Shown piece by piece: positions 1 through 8,672 of a DNA stretch of 64,000 nucleotides. The notes under the pieces were generated by a model. That model was not told the origin of the DNA, did not search any database, and saw only the letters and a list, made by a program, of their open reading frames with translations. Origin of the DNA: Pseudomonas sp. Bout1. Its GTDB lineage: Bacteria > Pseudomonadota > Gammaproteobacteria > Pseudomonadales > Pseudomonadaceae. Positions within the stretch are counted from its first letter, which is position 1, and every line of letters begins with the position of its first letter. A program made the translations under genes and the position numbers. The stretch spans positions 806,001-870,000 of the forward strand of contig NZ_JAVIWK010000001.1 in assembly GCF_034314165.1 (NCBI RefSeq). Reading direction: 5' to 3'.

Positions 1-396
1 ATCGAGACGGATGCCCAGGGCAACTATCGTTTTCGCAGCATTGTGCCGTCCGGGTATGGCTGCCCGCCGACCGGGCCGACCCAACAGTTGCTTGACCAGT
101 TGGGGCGCCATGGCCAGCGGCCGGCGCATATCCACTTCTTCATCTCGGCGCCGGGCCATCGGCACCTGACCACGCAGATCAACCTGTCGGATGACCCGTA
201 CCTGCATGATGACTTTGCCTATGCGACACGCGATGAATTGATCGCCGAGATTCGCTTCAGCGAGGACGCCAACCTGGCGAAGGAATTTGGTGTGCAAGGG
301 CAGTTTGCGCAGATTGATTTTGACTTTGAGTTGCAGCCAGCGGCAGCGCCGGTGGAGCAGAAACGCATGCAACGGGTGCGTGCGCTCGAAGACTGA
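1..396 (+). CDS. catA: Catechol 1,2-dioxygenase, C-terminal part (5' end outside window)
   Basis: Intradiol ring-cleaving dioxygenase that opens catechol to cis,cis-muconate at the head of the ortho (beta-ketoadipate) branch. About 131 residues are present in frame from base 1. Visible motifs are the iron-ligand tyrosine in PSGYG and the two iron-ligand histidines in RPAHIHF, followed by the usual end of the family. The start lies upstream of the window. Catechol is also the sink for anthranilate, which the kynureninase gene downstream can produce. Intradiol family is clear; catechol rather than a substituted catechol as substrate is inferred. Confidence 0.93.
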   Translation: METDAQGNYRFRSIVPSGYGCPPTGPTQQLLDQLGRHGQRPAHIHFFISAPGHRHLTTQINLSDDPYLHDDFAYATRDELIAEIRFSEDANLAKEFGVQGQFAQIDFDFELQPAAAPVEQKRMQRVRALED

Positions 397-407
397 TCCC
401 GACTTCC

Positions 408-481
408 TGTAGGCGCCGGCTTGCCGGCGATGACGGTGGTGACTGAACCACCGCTATCGCTGGCAAGCCAGCTCCTACAGG
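408..481. repeat. REP-type palindromic repeat
   Basis: Two inverted arms of the fluorescens-group REP type, a TGTAGG...GCCGGCTTGCC arm and its counterpart ending GGCAAGCCAGCTCCTACA, separated by about 30 bases. It lies between the convergent catA and kynR genes and may act as a transcription or mRNA-end barrier. Confidence 0.85.
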
Positions 482-497
482 GGGTGTGGTGTTCGTG

Positions 498-971
498 CTA
501 TTTGCGCACTACCAAATCCAGCAGATCATCCCGATCCTTGATCTTCTGCAGCACGATCTCCGAGCGAATATCCATCACCCCCGCCGTGCGGTTCAGGTGG
601 TTCACAATAAAATCCGAAAAGTGCTTTAAATTCCGCGCCTGCACCCGCAGCACATAATTGCTCGCCCCGGTAATCACATACGCACTGGCCACCTCCGGCC
701 AGCCTTGCACCTTCTTGATAAACGTCTCGTGCCAATCCTCCACATCCTGACGCAACGACAGGTGGACGATGGCCTCCAGCTCGATCCCCAATTGCTCGGC
801 GTTCAACACCGCCCGATAACCGCTGATGATTCCCTCGCTCTCCAGCAGGCGCAAACGCCGCAGGCAGGCCGACGGCGACAGGGCGACTTTCTCCGCCAGT
901 TCCTGGTTACTGATACGGCCATCCTGTTGCAGGAAATGCAGAAGGCGCAGGTCGGTGGCGTCGAGAATCAT
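498..971 (-). CDS. kynR: Lrp/AsnC-family regulator of kynurenine catabolism
   Basis: Leucine-responsive-type regulator of 157 residues, normal family length. The N-terminal winged helix-turn-helix (about residues 4-60, with ISNQELAEKVALSPSACLRRL) is followed by a RAM ligand-binding domain (about 65-145). It is divergent from kynureninase, the arrangement known for KynR in pseudomonads, where kynurenine activates kyn genes. The 142-bp shared upstream region holds a perfect 12-bp AT-rich palindrome that could be its site. The KynR name rests on position and family; the exact ligand is inferred. Confidence 0.88.
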   Translation of the reverse strand: MILDATDLRLLHFLQQDGRISNQELAEKVALSPSACLRRLRLLESEGIISGYRAVLNAEQLGIELEAIVHLSLRQDVEDWHETFIKKVQGWPEVASAYVITGASNYVLRVQARNLKHFSDFIVNHLNRTAGVMDIRSEIVLQKIKDRDDLLDLVVRK

Positions 972-1001
972 GGTTAGAATAAATCCGCGTGTTTGGGGGT
1001 T

Positions 1002-1013
1002 AAATTCGAATTT
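1002..1013. promoter_or_regulatory. AT-rich palindrome in the kynR/kynU intergenic region
   Basis: AAATTCGAATTT is a perfect 12-bp palindrome about 30 bp upstream of the kynR start and 100 bp upstream of kynU. Lrp/AsnC proteins favour AT-rich palindromes, so it is a candidate KynR site. No binding data are implied. Confidence 0.4.
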
Positions 1014-1113
1014 CCTACAGCTTAATTAGCCTGTTGCCCACCACTTTGCACGAAAATTCTCTAAAGCTTCGTTCATTATTTGGCTCATTGTTACTACAAG
1101 AACAGGACTGACC

Positions 1114-2364
1114 ATGACCACCCGCACCGATTGCCTGACCCTCGACGACCAGGATCCGCTGGCGCCACTGCGCAACCAATTCGCCTTGCCGGCCGGGGTC
1201 ATCTACCTCGACGGCAACTCCCTCGGTGCGCGCCCGGTAGCGGCACTGGAGCGGGCGCAAGCGGTGATCGCCGAGGAGTGGGGCAATGGCCTGATCCGCA
1301 GCTGGAACAGCGCCGGCTGGGCGGACCTGTCCCAGCGCCTGGGCAACCGCCTGGCGCCGCTGATCGGCGCCCGCGACGGTGAAGTGGTGATCACCGATAC
1401 CACGTCCATCAACCTGTTCAAGGTGCTCAGCGCAGCACTGACCGTGCAGCGCGAGCGAGCGCCGAGCCGCAAGATCATCGTCAGCGAAGCGAGCAATTTC
1501 CCCACCGACCTGTACATTGCCGAAGGCCTTGCCGAACTGCTGCAACAAGGCTATTCCCTGCGCCTGGTCAACAGCCCGGATGAACTGCCGAAGGCCATCG
1601 ACCAGGACACCGCCGTGGTGATGCTCACCCACGTCAACTACAAGACCGGCTACATGTACGACATGCAGGCCCAGACCGTGTTGAGCCATGAATGTGGCGC
1701 GCTGGCGATCTGGGACCTGGCGCATTCGGCGGGCGCGGTGCCTATCGACTTGCATCAGGCCGGTGCCGATTATGCGATTGGCTGCACCTACAAATACCTC
1801 AACGGCGGGCCGGGCTCGCAAGCGTTTGTGTGGGTCAACCCGGCGCTGGTGGATGTGGTCACGCAGCCGCTCTCGGGCTGGTTCGGGCATACCCGGCAGT
1901 TCGCCATGGAATCGCGTTATGCGCCGAGCCAGGGCATTGCGCGCTACCTGTGCGGCACCCAGCCGATTACCTCGCTGGCGATGGTGGAATGTGGCCTGGA
2001 TATTTTCGCCCTGACCGACATGGCGAGTCTGCGCGCTAAATCCCTGGCGCTGACCGACCTGTTTATCGAGCTGGTGGAATCCCGTTGCGCTGCCCACCAA
2101 CTGACCCTGATCACCCCGCGTGAACATGCCCGGCGTGGCAGCCACGTCAGCTTTGAACACCCTGAGGGTTATGCGGTGATCCAGGCCTTGATCGCCCGTG
2201 GCGTGATTGGTGATTATCGCGAGCCACGCATCATGCGTTTCGGGTTTACCCCGCTGTACACCAGCTTTACCGAGGTGTGGGATGCAGTGGAAATCCTCGG
2301 TGAGGTTCTCGACCAGAAAGCCTGGGACCAGCCGCAATTCAAAGTGCGCCACAGCGTCACCTGA
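1114..2364 (+). CDS. kynU: Kynureninase
   Basis: PLP-dependent hydrolase that cleaves L-kynurenine to anthranilate and alanine, 416 residues, full length. The PLP lysine lies in [15 protein letters not shown] near residue 227, with the upstream aspartate segment [14 protein letters not shown]. The ATG follows AGGAC at a usual distance. Divergent from kynR and followed by an amino-acid permease. No kynB (formamidase) or kynA lies beside it in this window. Confidence 0.95.
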   Translation: MTTRTDCLTLDDQDPLAPLRNQFALPAGVIYLDGNSLGARPVAALERAQAVIAEEWGNGLIRSWNSAGWADLSQRLGNRLAPLIGARDGEVVITDTTSINLFKVLSAALTVQRERAPSRKIIVSEASNFPTDLYIAEGLAELLQQGYSLRLVNSPDELPKAIDQDTAVVMLTHVNYKTGYMYDMQAQTVLSHECGALAIWDLAHSAGAVPIDLHQAGADYAIGCTYKYLNGGPGSQAFVWVNPALVDVVTQPLSGWFGHTRQFAMESRYAPSQGIARYLCGTQPITSLAMVECGLDIFALTDMASLRAKSLALTDLFIELVESRCAAHQLTLITPREHARRGSHVSFEHPEGYAVIQALIARGVIGDYREPRIMRFGFTPLYTSFTEVWDAVEILGEVLDQKAWDQPQFKVRHSVT

Positions 2365-2380
2365 TACAACACAAAACCCT

Positions 2381-2470
2381 TGTAGGAGCCCGGCTTGCCG
2401 GCGATGGCGTCACTTTGGTTTAACTGACATACCGAGGTGTCTGCATCGCAGGCAAGCCAGCTCCCACAAG
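2381..2470. repeat. REP-type palindromic repeat
   Basis: Inverted arms TGTAGGAGCCCGGCTTGCC and GGCAAGCCAGCTCCCACA flank a spacer in the kynU-permease gap. It could differentially stabilise the kynU end of a common transcript. Confidence 0.85.
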
Positions 2471-2522
2471 GTTCAGGGCAAGCAACAAACAGTGCAATCA
2501 CAATAATAAAGGGGCACGCCAC

Positions 2523-3953
2523 GTGACCACGCCAAACCAGGGCTTTGCCGAAATAACCAATCGCGAGTTGGGCCTGCGGCGCCAGCTCACTTCCGGCCAG
2601 ATGAGCATGATCGCCATCGGGGGCGCCATCGGCACCGGGCTGTTCATGGGCAGCGCCTACGCCATCGGCTATGCCGGGCCCAGCGTGCTGGTCAGCTATG
2701 CCATCGGCGCGCTGATCACGTTGCTGTTGATGGGCTGCCTGGCGGAGATGACCGTGGCGCATTCCACCTCGGGATCGTTCGGCGCGTATGCCGAGTTTTA
2801 CGTCAGCCCACTGGCCGGTTTCCTGGTGCGTTATGCCTACTGGGCAGCGATTGTGCTGGCGGTGGGCGCCGAGGTCACGGCGGTGGCGATGTACATGAAG
2901 TACTGGTTCGCCAACGTGCCGGAATGGGTGTGGATCGTGTCGTTTTCCAGCGTGTTGATCGTGCTCAACGCCATCAGCGTCAAGACCTTCGGTAACTTCG
3001 AATACTGGTTTTCCACGATCAAGATCAGCGCCATTGTCGGCTTCATCATCCTGGCGGTGTATGTGGTGTTCGGCTCCGGCAACCCGGGTTACGGCGTGCA
3101 GAACTACATGGCTCACGGTGGCTTTTTCCCGAACGGGTTGAGCGGCATGTGGATCGCGGTGATCGTCTCGATCTTCAGCTACCTGAGCGTGGAAATGATC
3201 GCGGTAGCCGCCGGTGAGGCGGCCGACCCGGAGCAAGCGGTGAAAAAAGCTTTCCGCGCAACCATCGTGCGGCTGGTGGTGTTCTACCTGCTGACCCTGG
3301 CGCTGATGCTCGCCATCGTGCCGTGGAACCAGGCCGGCCATGCGCAAAGCCCGTTCGTCACGGTGATGCAGACCATCGGCATTCCCGGCGCCACGGGCGT
3401 GATGAACTTCGTGATCCTGATCGCCGCGTTGTCGGCGATGAACAGCCAGCTCTACATCACTACCCGCATGATGTTCAGCCTGTCCCGCGCCGGCTTTGCA
3501 CCCAAGTCCATGGGCGCCTTGAGCAAGAGCGGGATCCCGTTGAACGCCTTGCTGCTGTCCAGCTCGGGCATTGCCCTGGCAACGTTGCTGAACGTGGTGT
3601 ACCCGGAAAGCTCGTTCACCCTGATGATGGCGATTTCGATGTTTGGCGCGATCTTCACCTGGTTCATGATCTTCCTCACGCACCTGTTTTTTCGCCGCTA
3701 CCGCAAGCGTCACGGCGGGGCGAAGCTGTCGTTCCAGTTGGCGCTGTTTCCCTACAGCACGCTGCTGGGCCTGGTGCTGATGGGCGCGGTGATGATCACC
3801 ACGTTCTTCACCGACGCGTTCAGGATGACGCTGGTGTTCGGGGTGCCGTTCCTGTTGATTCTGTCGCTGGTGTACTACGTGTTTTTCCGCAAGGGTCGCC
3901 AAAACCCTGTAGGAGCGAGCTTGCTCGCGAAAAACCCGAGGGCGCCGGGTTAA
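2523..3953 (+). CDS. Amino-acid permease of the AAT/APC family
   Basis: Inner-membrane amino-acid:proton symporter, 476 residues with about 12 hydrophobic segments. The N-terminal region has the family motif around GGAIGTGLFMGSAYAI (residues 34-50). GTG start at 2523, preceded by AAAGGGG. It follows kynU, as a permease gene follows kynU in P. aeruginosa, so uptake of tryptophan, kynurenine or a related aromatic amino acid is plausible but unproven. The last 14 residues (after RQNP) are encoded by a REP element, so the native C-terminus probably ended earlier and was extended by REP insertion. Confidence 0.88.
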   Translation: MTTPNQGFAEITNRELGLRRQLTSGQMSMIAIGGAIGTGLFMGSAYAIGYAGPSVLVSYAIGALITLLLMGCLAEMTVAHSTSGSFGAYAEFYVSPLAGFLVRYAYWAAIVLAVGAEVTAVAMYMKYWFANVPEWVWIVSFSSVLIVLNAISVKTFGNFEYWFSTIKISAIVGFIILAVYVVFGSGNPGYGVQNYMAHGGFFPNGLSGMWIAVIVSIFSYLSVEMIAVAAGEAADPEQAVKKAFRATIVRLVVFYLLTLALMLAIVPWNQAGHAQSPFVTVMQTIGIPGATGVMNFVILIAALSAMNSQLYITTRMMFSLSRAGFAPKSMGALSKSGIPLNALLLSSSGIALATLLNVVYPESSFTLMMAISMFGAIFTWFMIFLTHLFFRRYRKRHGGAKLSFQLALFPYSTLLGLVLMGAVMITTFFTDAFRMTLVFGVPFLLILSLVYYVFFRKGRQNPVGASLLAKNPRAPG

Positions 3954-4008
3954 GTCAGAAAGCCCGCGTTATCGTTGACGTTCTTCGCGAGCAAGCTCGC
4001 TCCTACAG
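3908..4008. repeat. REP pair overlapping the 3' ends of two convergent genes
   Basis: Arms TGTAGGAGCGAGCTTGCTCG and CGAGCAAGCTCGCTCCTACA form a long inverted repeat with a spacer of about 60 bases. Unusually, the left arm is translated as the permease C-terminus and the right arm as the C-terminus of the convergent LysR gene. The two stop codons are about 15 bp apart in the spacer. Confidence 0.9.
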
Positions 4009-4883
4009 GGGGAGAGGGCGTTTAGCAGTTGGGCGGCGTAACCGGGCAATTGGTCGAAGCTGCGCGCGCACAACAGCAGTTTGCGACAGGCCCAGTCCTC
4101 GGTCAGGGGTTGGGCCTTGAAGCGCCGCTCCAGCGGCCAGCGTTCCAGCGCGGCGAGGGGCACGATCCCCAGCCCGGCGCCCCGGGCGACCATGCGAATC
4201 AACCCGTCAAACCCATCCGCGCGAATGCGGGTCTGCAAGCGAAAGCCTGCGTGCAATGCCTGTTCTTCCAGGTACACCGCCAGCGCGCTGTCGGCGGCCA
4301 GGCCCACGTAGTCATGTTGCAAGCTGTCGATAAAACTCACGGTGCGCCCGGCCAATGGGTGATCCAGCGGCATGATCAACACCAGCGGGTCATCGCGAAA
4401 GGCCAGGGTTTGCAGGCCGTGTGTGTCCACCGCATCGGAAATAATCCCCAAGTCCGCCGCGCCCTGGCGCAAGGCATGGGTAATGCGCAGGCTCGGCAGT
4501 TCCTGCAGGTCGATGTCGAGGTTGGGGTGCTCGCGTAGAAAGTCTGCCAGCAGTTCCGGCAGGTACTCGCTCAGGGCGGTGGTGTTGCACAGCAGGCGCA
4601 CCTGGCCTTTGACGCCGTTGGCGTATTCCGCGAGGTCTTGCTGCAGGTGTTCGGCTTGCTGCAACAGCAGGCGCGCATGACCGGCCAGGGCTTTGCCTGC
4701 CGGGGTCGGGGTGACGCCGCGTCGGCCACGTTCCAGGCACTCAATGCCCAGCGAGGCTTCCATCGCCCGAATCCGCGCACTGGCGGCGGCCAGGGACAAA
4801 TGGCTGCGGCTGGCGCCGGCGGTGATATTGCCGGTGTCGAGGATGTGCAGGTACAGGCGCAGGTCGATCAGGTCAAAGTGCAT
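3969..4883 (-). CDS. LysR-family transcriptional regulator
   Basis: 304 residues: N-terminal winged HTH (about 3-62, DTGNITAGASRSHLSLAAASARIRAME) and a periplasmic-binding-like effector domain (about 90-290). Target unknown. It is convergent with the permease and upstream-divergent from a TauE-type exporter, which it may control. The final dozen residues (CRSELAREERQR) are REP-encoded, so the native stop was probably displaced. Confidence 0.87.
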   Translation of the reverse strand: MHFDLIDLRLYLHILDTGNITAGASRSHLSLAAASARIRAMEASLGIECLERGRRGVTPTPAGKALAGHARLLLQQAEHLQQDLAEYANGVKGQVRLLCNTTALSEYLPELLADFLREHPNLDIDLQELPSLRITHALRQGAADLGIISDAVDTHGLQTLAFRDDPLVLIMPLDHPLAGRTVSFIDSLQHDYVGLAADSALAVYLEEQALHAGFRLQTRIRADGFDGLIRMVARGAGLGIVPLAALERWPLERRFKAQPLTEDWACRKLLLCARSFDQLPGYAAQLLNALSPCRSELAREERQR

Positions 4884-4917
4884 GGGCTGTAGGTTCCGGG
4901 TGAATGGGCCGGCCTCA

Positions 4918-4980
4918 TCGCAGGCAAACCAGCTCCCACAGTTGGAATGCGATCAACTGTGGGAGCTGGCTTGCCTGCGA
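4918..4980. repeat. REP-type palindromic repeat
   Basis: Nearly perfect inverted repeat: TCGCAGGCAAACCAGCTCCC and GGGAGCTGGCTTGCCTGCGA flanking 'CACAGTTGGAATGCGATCAACTGT', itself an inverted pair (ACAGTTG/CAACTGT). Located between the divergent LysR and TauE genes. Confidence 0.85.
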
Positions 4981-5066
4981 CGACGTCATCAGCCTCATGC
5001 AAAACAAGAGGCTGCCTCAGTATATGGTGAATTTTCAGTCATCATCCAAACGCGCAAAATCGGCCC

Positions 5067-5831
5067 ATGAATACTTTCCTCGCGTTCTACCAAAACCTCG
5101 GGCCGGCCCTTACATTGCTGGTGATTGGCACATTTCTGCTGGCCGGTACGGTCAAGGGTGTGATCGGCCTGGGCCTGCCCACCGTCGCCATGGGCATGCT
5201 CGGCCTGGCTATGTTGCCGGTGCAGGCTGCGGCGTTGCTGATCATCCCGTCAACCATCACCAATCTCTGGCAACTGGCGTTCGGCTGCCATCTAAAGGCC
5301 TTGGTCAAACGCCTGTGGCCGATGCTCCTGCTGGTTTTCCTCGGCACCGGGCTGGGCTCGTTGTGGCTGGGCATGGACGGCGGGCACTGGGTGGTGCGGG
5401 CGTTGGGCGGGGCGTTGCTGGTGTATGCCTTGAGTGGTTTGTTGCTGCCGACCTTCAAGATCAGCCCGACCACCGAGCGCTGGCTTGGCCCGTTGTGCGG
5501 CGTGCTGACCGGGATCATCACGTCGGCCACCGGGGTGTTCGTGATCCCGGCGGTGCCGTATCTGCAAGCGTTGGGCTTGAACCGCGATCAACTGGTGCAG
5601 GCGCTGGGGCTGTCGTTCACGGTGTCGACCCTGGCGCTGGCGGCCGGGTTGTTCTGGCGCGGCAGCCTGGGCGGCGGCGAATTGAACGCCTCGTTGCTGG
5701 CGCTGGTGCCGGCATTGCTTGGGATGTGGCTGGGTCAGGCCGTGCGCCAGCGCATCAGTGCGGTGCTATTCAAGCGGGTATTTTTCATCGGCATGGCCGC
5801 ATTGGGTGGCCATCTGCTGATCAGTGGTTAA
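5067..5831 (+). CDS. TauE/SafE (DUF81) family membrane exporter
   Basis: 254-residue integral membrane protein with about eight hydrophobic segments and an internal repeat typical of the sulfite/organosulfonate exporter TauE/SafE family. The start segment LAGTVKGVIGLGLPTVAMGML near residues 25-45 is diagnostic. Divergent from a LysR gene that may regulate it. Substrate cannot be told from sequence. Confidence 0.85.
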   Translation: MNTFLAFYQNLGPALTLLVIGTFLLAGTVKGVIGLGLPTVAMGMLGLAMLPVQAAALLIIPSTITNLWQLAFGCHLKALVKRLWPMLLLVFLGTGLGSLWLGMDGGHWVVRALGGALLVYALSGLLLPTFKISPTTERWLGPLCGVLTGIITSATGVFVIPAVPYLQALGLNRDQLVQALGLSFTVSTLALAAGLFWRGSLGGGELNASLLALVPALLGMWLGQAVRQRISAVLFKRVFFIGMAALGGHLLISG

Positions 5832-5947
5832 GAATCAATTGCTGATTCGTGCCTTTTGATCAAATGTATTTTGCAGTTTCGACGCTTATTCCACAGCATC
5901 GGCCCCGTTACCCTGCCTTCAGACATTTTTAATCTTTAGGCACATCC

Positions 5948-6538
5948 ATGAAAAAAGTTCTATTGCTCAACGGCGGTAAACAATTCGCCCATTCTGATGG
6001 CCGCTACAACAGCACCCTGCATGAGGCCGCCCTGGCCGTGCTCGACCGTGGCGGCATCGACGTCAAGCAAACCCACATCGACGCAGGCTACGACGTGGCT
6101 GAAGAAGTCGCCAAATTCCTCTGGGCCGACGTGATCATCTACCAGATGCCCGGCTGGTGGATGGGCGCCCCATGGATCGTCAAGAAGTACATCGACGAAG
6201 TCTTCACCGAAGGCCATGGCAGCCTGTACGCCAGCGACGGCCGCACCCGTTCCGATGCCTCGCAGAAATACGGCAGCGGCGGCCTGATCCAGGGCAAGCA
6301 ATACATGCTGTCCCTGACCTGGAACGCCCCGCAGCAAGCCTTTGACGACCCCACCGACTTTTTCGAAGCCAAGGGCGTGGACGCGGTGTACTTCCCGTTT
6401 CACAAGGCCAACGAATTCCTCGGCATGACCGGCCTGCCGACCTTCCTGTGCGTGGACGTGATGAAACGCCCGGCCATCGAAGCCGACGTGGCGCGTTATG
6501 AGCAGCACTTGGCGCAGGTGTTTAACCTGAGCCTGTAA
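5948..6538 (+). CDS. mdaB: NAD(P)H-dependent quinone reductase, MdaB family
   Basis: Flavodoxin-fold FAD-dependent NADPH:quinone reductase of 196 residues, the usual length for modulator-of-drug-activity B. Visible are the nucleotide-binding start KKVLLLNGGKQFAHSDGRYN, the PGWWMGAPWIVKKYIDEVF core (about residues 68-87) and the LTWNAP segment. It probably gives two-electron reduction of quinones in the cytosol, protecting against redox cycling. A LysR gene starts 41 bp downstream. Confidence 0.9.
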   Translation: MKKVLLLNGGKQFAHSDGRYNSTLHEAALAVLDRGGIDVKQTHIDAGYDVAEEVAKFLWADVIIYQMPGWWMGAPWIVKKYIDEVFTEGHGSLYASDGRTRSDASQKYGSGGLIQGKQYMLSLTWNAPQQAFDDPTDFFEAKGVDAVYFPFHKANEFLGMTGLPTFLCVDVMKRPAIEADVARYEQHLAQVFNLSL

Positions 6539-6579
6539 TGCGGCTAGTATCCGTGCAGCCGCTATAAAGAGGATTCACG

Positions 6580-7476
6580 TTGAAAGCCCGATCCGATGAG
6601 CTACAGATCTTCGTCTGCGTGATTGAATGCGGGTCGATTTCCGCCGCCGCCGAACAGGTCGGGCAGACGCCGTCGGCGGTCAGCCGCACCTTGTCGCGCC
6701 TGGAAGCCAAGCTCGACACCACCCTGATCAACCGCACTACGCGGCGCATGGACCTGACCGAAGAGGGCAAGTATTTTTTCGAGCGGGCCAAGGTGATCCT
6801 CGAGCAAATGGACGACCTGGAAGAGCGTCTGTCGTCGCGCCAGCAAACCCCGTCGGGCCGCCTGCGGATCAACGCGGCGTCGCCGTTCATGCTGCATGCG
6901 ATCGTGCCGTACATCGCCGAGTTTCGTGGCCGGTACCCGGACATCCAGCTGGAGCTGAACAGCAACGACCTGATCATCGACCTGCTGGAGCAGAGCACCG
7001 ACATCGCGATCCGCATCGGTGCCCTGGCGGATTCCACCCTGCACGCCCGCTCGCTGGGTTGCAGCCCGCTGCATATCCTTGCCAGCCCGGCTTACCTAAA
7101 ACAGCACGGCACGCCCACCACCGTTGCCGAACTGGCCGAACACACCTTGCTTGGCTTCACCCAGACCGAAACCCTCAACCACTGGCCACTGCGCCATGTG
7201 CACGGGGATCGCTGGCAGATCCAGCCGGGCATCGCCGCTTCCAGCGGTGAAACCTTGCGCCAACTGGCGCTGGAAGGGCAGGGCATCACCTGTTTGTCGG
7301 ACTTCATGACCGCCCAGGACATCAAGACCGGGCGCCTGATACCGGTACTGGCCGAATTCAACAGCGGCTATCGCCAACCGATCAACGCCGTGTACTACCG
7401 CAACTCGCAATTGGCCTTGCGCATCCAGTGCTTCCTGGACTTTATCCAGGGCAAGCTGGCCAGCTACGCCATCTGA
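6580..7476 (+). CDS. LysR-family transcriptional regulator
   Basis: 298 residues with an N-terminal HTH (GSISAAAEQVGQTPSAVSRTLSRLEAKL, residues 17-45) and substrate-binding domain, of the YafC/AaeR-like group. TTG start at 6580 is chosen because AGAGGA precedes it at 6-8 bp and the HTH begins immediately. It directly follows mdaB on the same strand and is 104 bp upstream of an epimerase gene, so it may control either. Confidence 0.86.
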   Translation: MKARSDELQIFVCVIECGSISAAAEQVGQTPSAVSRTLSRLEAKLDTTLINRTTRRMDLTEEGKYFFERAKVILEQMDDLEERLSSRQQTPSGRLRINAASPFMLHAIVPYIAEFRGRYPDIQLELNSNDLIIDLLEQSTDIAIRIGALADSTLHARSLGCSPLHILASPAYLKQHGTPTTVAELAEHTLLGFTQTETLNHWPLRHVHGDRWQIQPGIAASSGETLRQLALEGQGITCLSDFMTAQDIKTGRLIPVLAEFNSGYRQPINAVYYRNSQLALRIQCFLDFIQGKLASYAI

Positions 7477-7580
7477 TTCGTGACCCCTGCGCAAGATTGA
7501 ATTGGGCAATACGGACTTATTCCGCATGGATAGGTCCGCAATACTTAACCCATCAATTATTCACGCAGGGAGACACCTCC

Positions 7581-8474
7581 ATGAACGTATTCATTACCGG
7601 CGCTGCCGGTTTTATCGGCGGCTCCATCGCCACTGGCCTGGTCCAGGCTGGCCATAAAGTCACAGGCCTGGTACGCAGCGCCGAACAGGCTGAAGAAATG
7701 ACCGCACTGGGCATCACGCCGGTGATCGGCACGTTGGACGACAGCGCGTTGTTGAGCGAACAGGCGAAGAACGCTGACGCGGTGATCAACGCGGCCAGCA
7801 GCGACCATCGCGGCGCCGTGGAAAGCTTGCTGGCAGCCTTGCGCGGTTCCCACAAGCCGTTCCTGCACACCAGCGGTTCGAGCATCGTGGGTGATGCGTC
7901 GGGCGGTAAGTCGAGTGATGTCATTTACTTCGAAGACAGCCTGCCGGAGCCGACCGTCGACAAGGCTGCTCGCGTGGCCATCGACAATTTGATTTTGGCG
8001 GCCGCCAAAGACGGCGTGAACTCGGCGGTGATCTGCAACACATTGATCTACGGTCACAGCCTGGGCGTGAAGCGCGACAGCGTGCAATTGCCGCGTTTGC
8101 TCAAGCAGGCGCGTAAAAGCGGTGTGGTACGCCACGTGGGCACTGGCCAGAACATCTGGTCCAACGTGCACATCGAAGACGTGGTTGCGCTGTACCTGTT
8201 GGCGCTGGAAAAGAATGTGCCGGGTACTTTCTACTTTGTGGAGAGTGGCGAGGCGGCGTTTGTCGACATGACCACCGCGATTGCCGAAGCGCTGAAGCTG
8301 GGCAAGCCACAGGATTGGCCATTGGCAGATGCTGAAGCCGAGTGGGGCTATGAAATGGCCAACTACGGTTTGGGCTCCAACAGCCGTGTGCGTGGCAAGC
8401 ACGCCCGCGAACTGCTGGGCTGGGCGCCGAAGCGCACTTCTGTAGTCGAGTGGATTCGCAACGAGATGGTGTGA
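7581..8474 (+). CDS. NAD(P)-dependent epimerase/dehydratase (extended SDR)
   Basis: 297 residues. A Rossmann nucleotide-binding motif ITGAAGFIGG lies at the extreme N-terminus, which together with the upstream GGGAGAC fixes the ATG at 7581 over an in-frame upstream codon. The short SDR-like core ends near SRVRGKHARELLGWAP. The catalytic tyrosine is not in a classical YxxxK context, so an atypical SDR (NmrA/reductase-like) is possible. Substrate unknown. Confidence 0.82.
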   Translation: MNVFITGAAGFIGGSIATGLVQAGHKVTGLVRSAEQAEEMTALGITPVIGTLDDSALLSEQAKNADAVINAASSDHRGAVESLLAALRGSHKPFLHTSGSSIVGDASGGKSSDVIYFEDSLPEPTVDKAARVAIDNLILAAAKDGVNSAVICNTLIYGHSLGVKRDSVQLPRLLKQARKSGVVRHVGTGQNIWSNVHIEDVVALYLLALEKNVPGTFYFVESGEAAFVDMTTAIAEALKLGKPQDWPLADAEAEWGYEMANYGLGSNSRVRGKHARELLGWAPKRTSVVEWIRNEMV

Positions 8475-8500
8475 TGTTCGCTTGAAACCGAGTTGAGCCC

Positions 8501-8572
8501 TTCGCGGGCAAGCCCGGCTCCCACATTTTGATGTGTGAACACGATCAAATGTGGAGGCTGGCTTGCCTGCGA
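8501..8572. repeat. REP-type palindromic repeat
   Basis: Arms TCGCGGGCAAGCCCGGCTCC and the reverse form GGCTGGCTTGCCTGCGA surround a CACATTTTG/CAAATGTG inner stem, in the gap between the epimerase and the SulP gene. Confidence 0.85.
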
Positions 8573-8672
8573 GGGAGGCAACAGGGTCTGCCTGTCATGA
8601 CACTGCACTAGCCCCACCCCGCCCAATTCCGTACCATCCCCCGCCTTATCCCCGCAACTCCCCGGTACTTCA

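Noticed and set aside
1015..2352. Long antisense frame opposite kynureninase
   Set aside because: Shadow of kynU; no domain and no ribosome-binding site.
2214..3902. Long antisense frame opposite the amino-acid permease
   Set aside because: It is His/Gln/Arg-rich as expected for the reverse strand of a GC-rich membrane-protein gene, and the permease is clearly the real gene.
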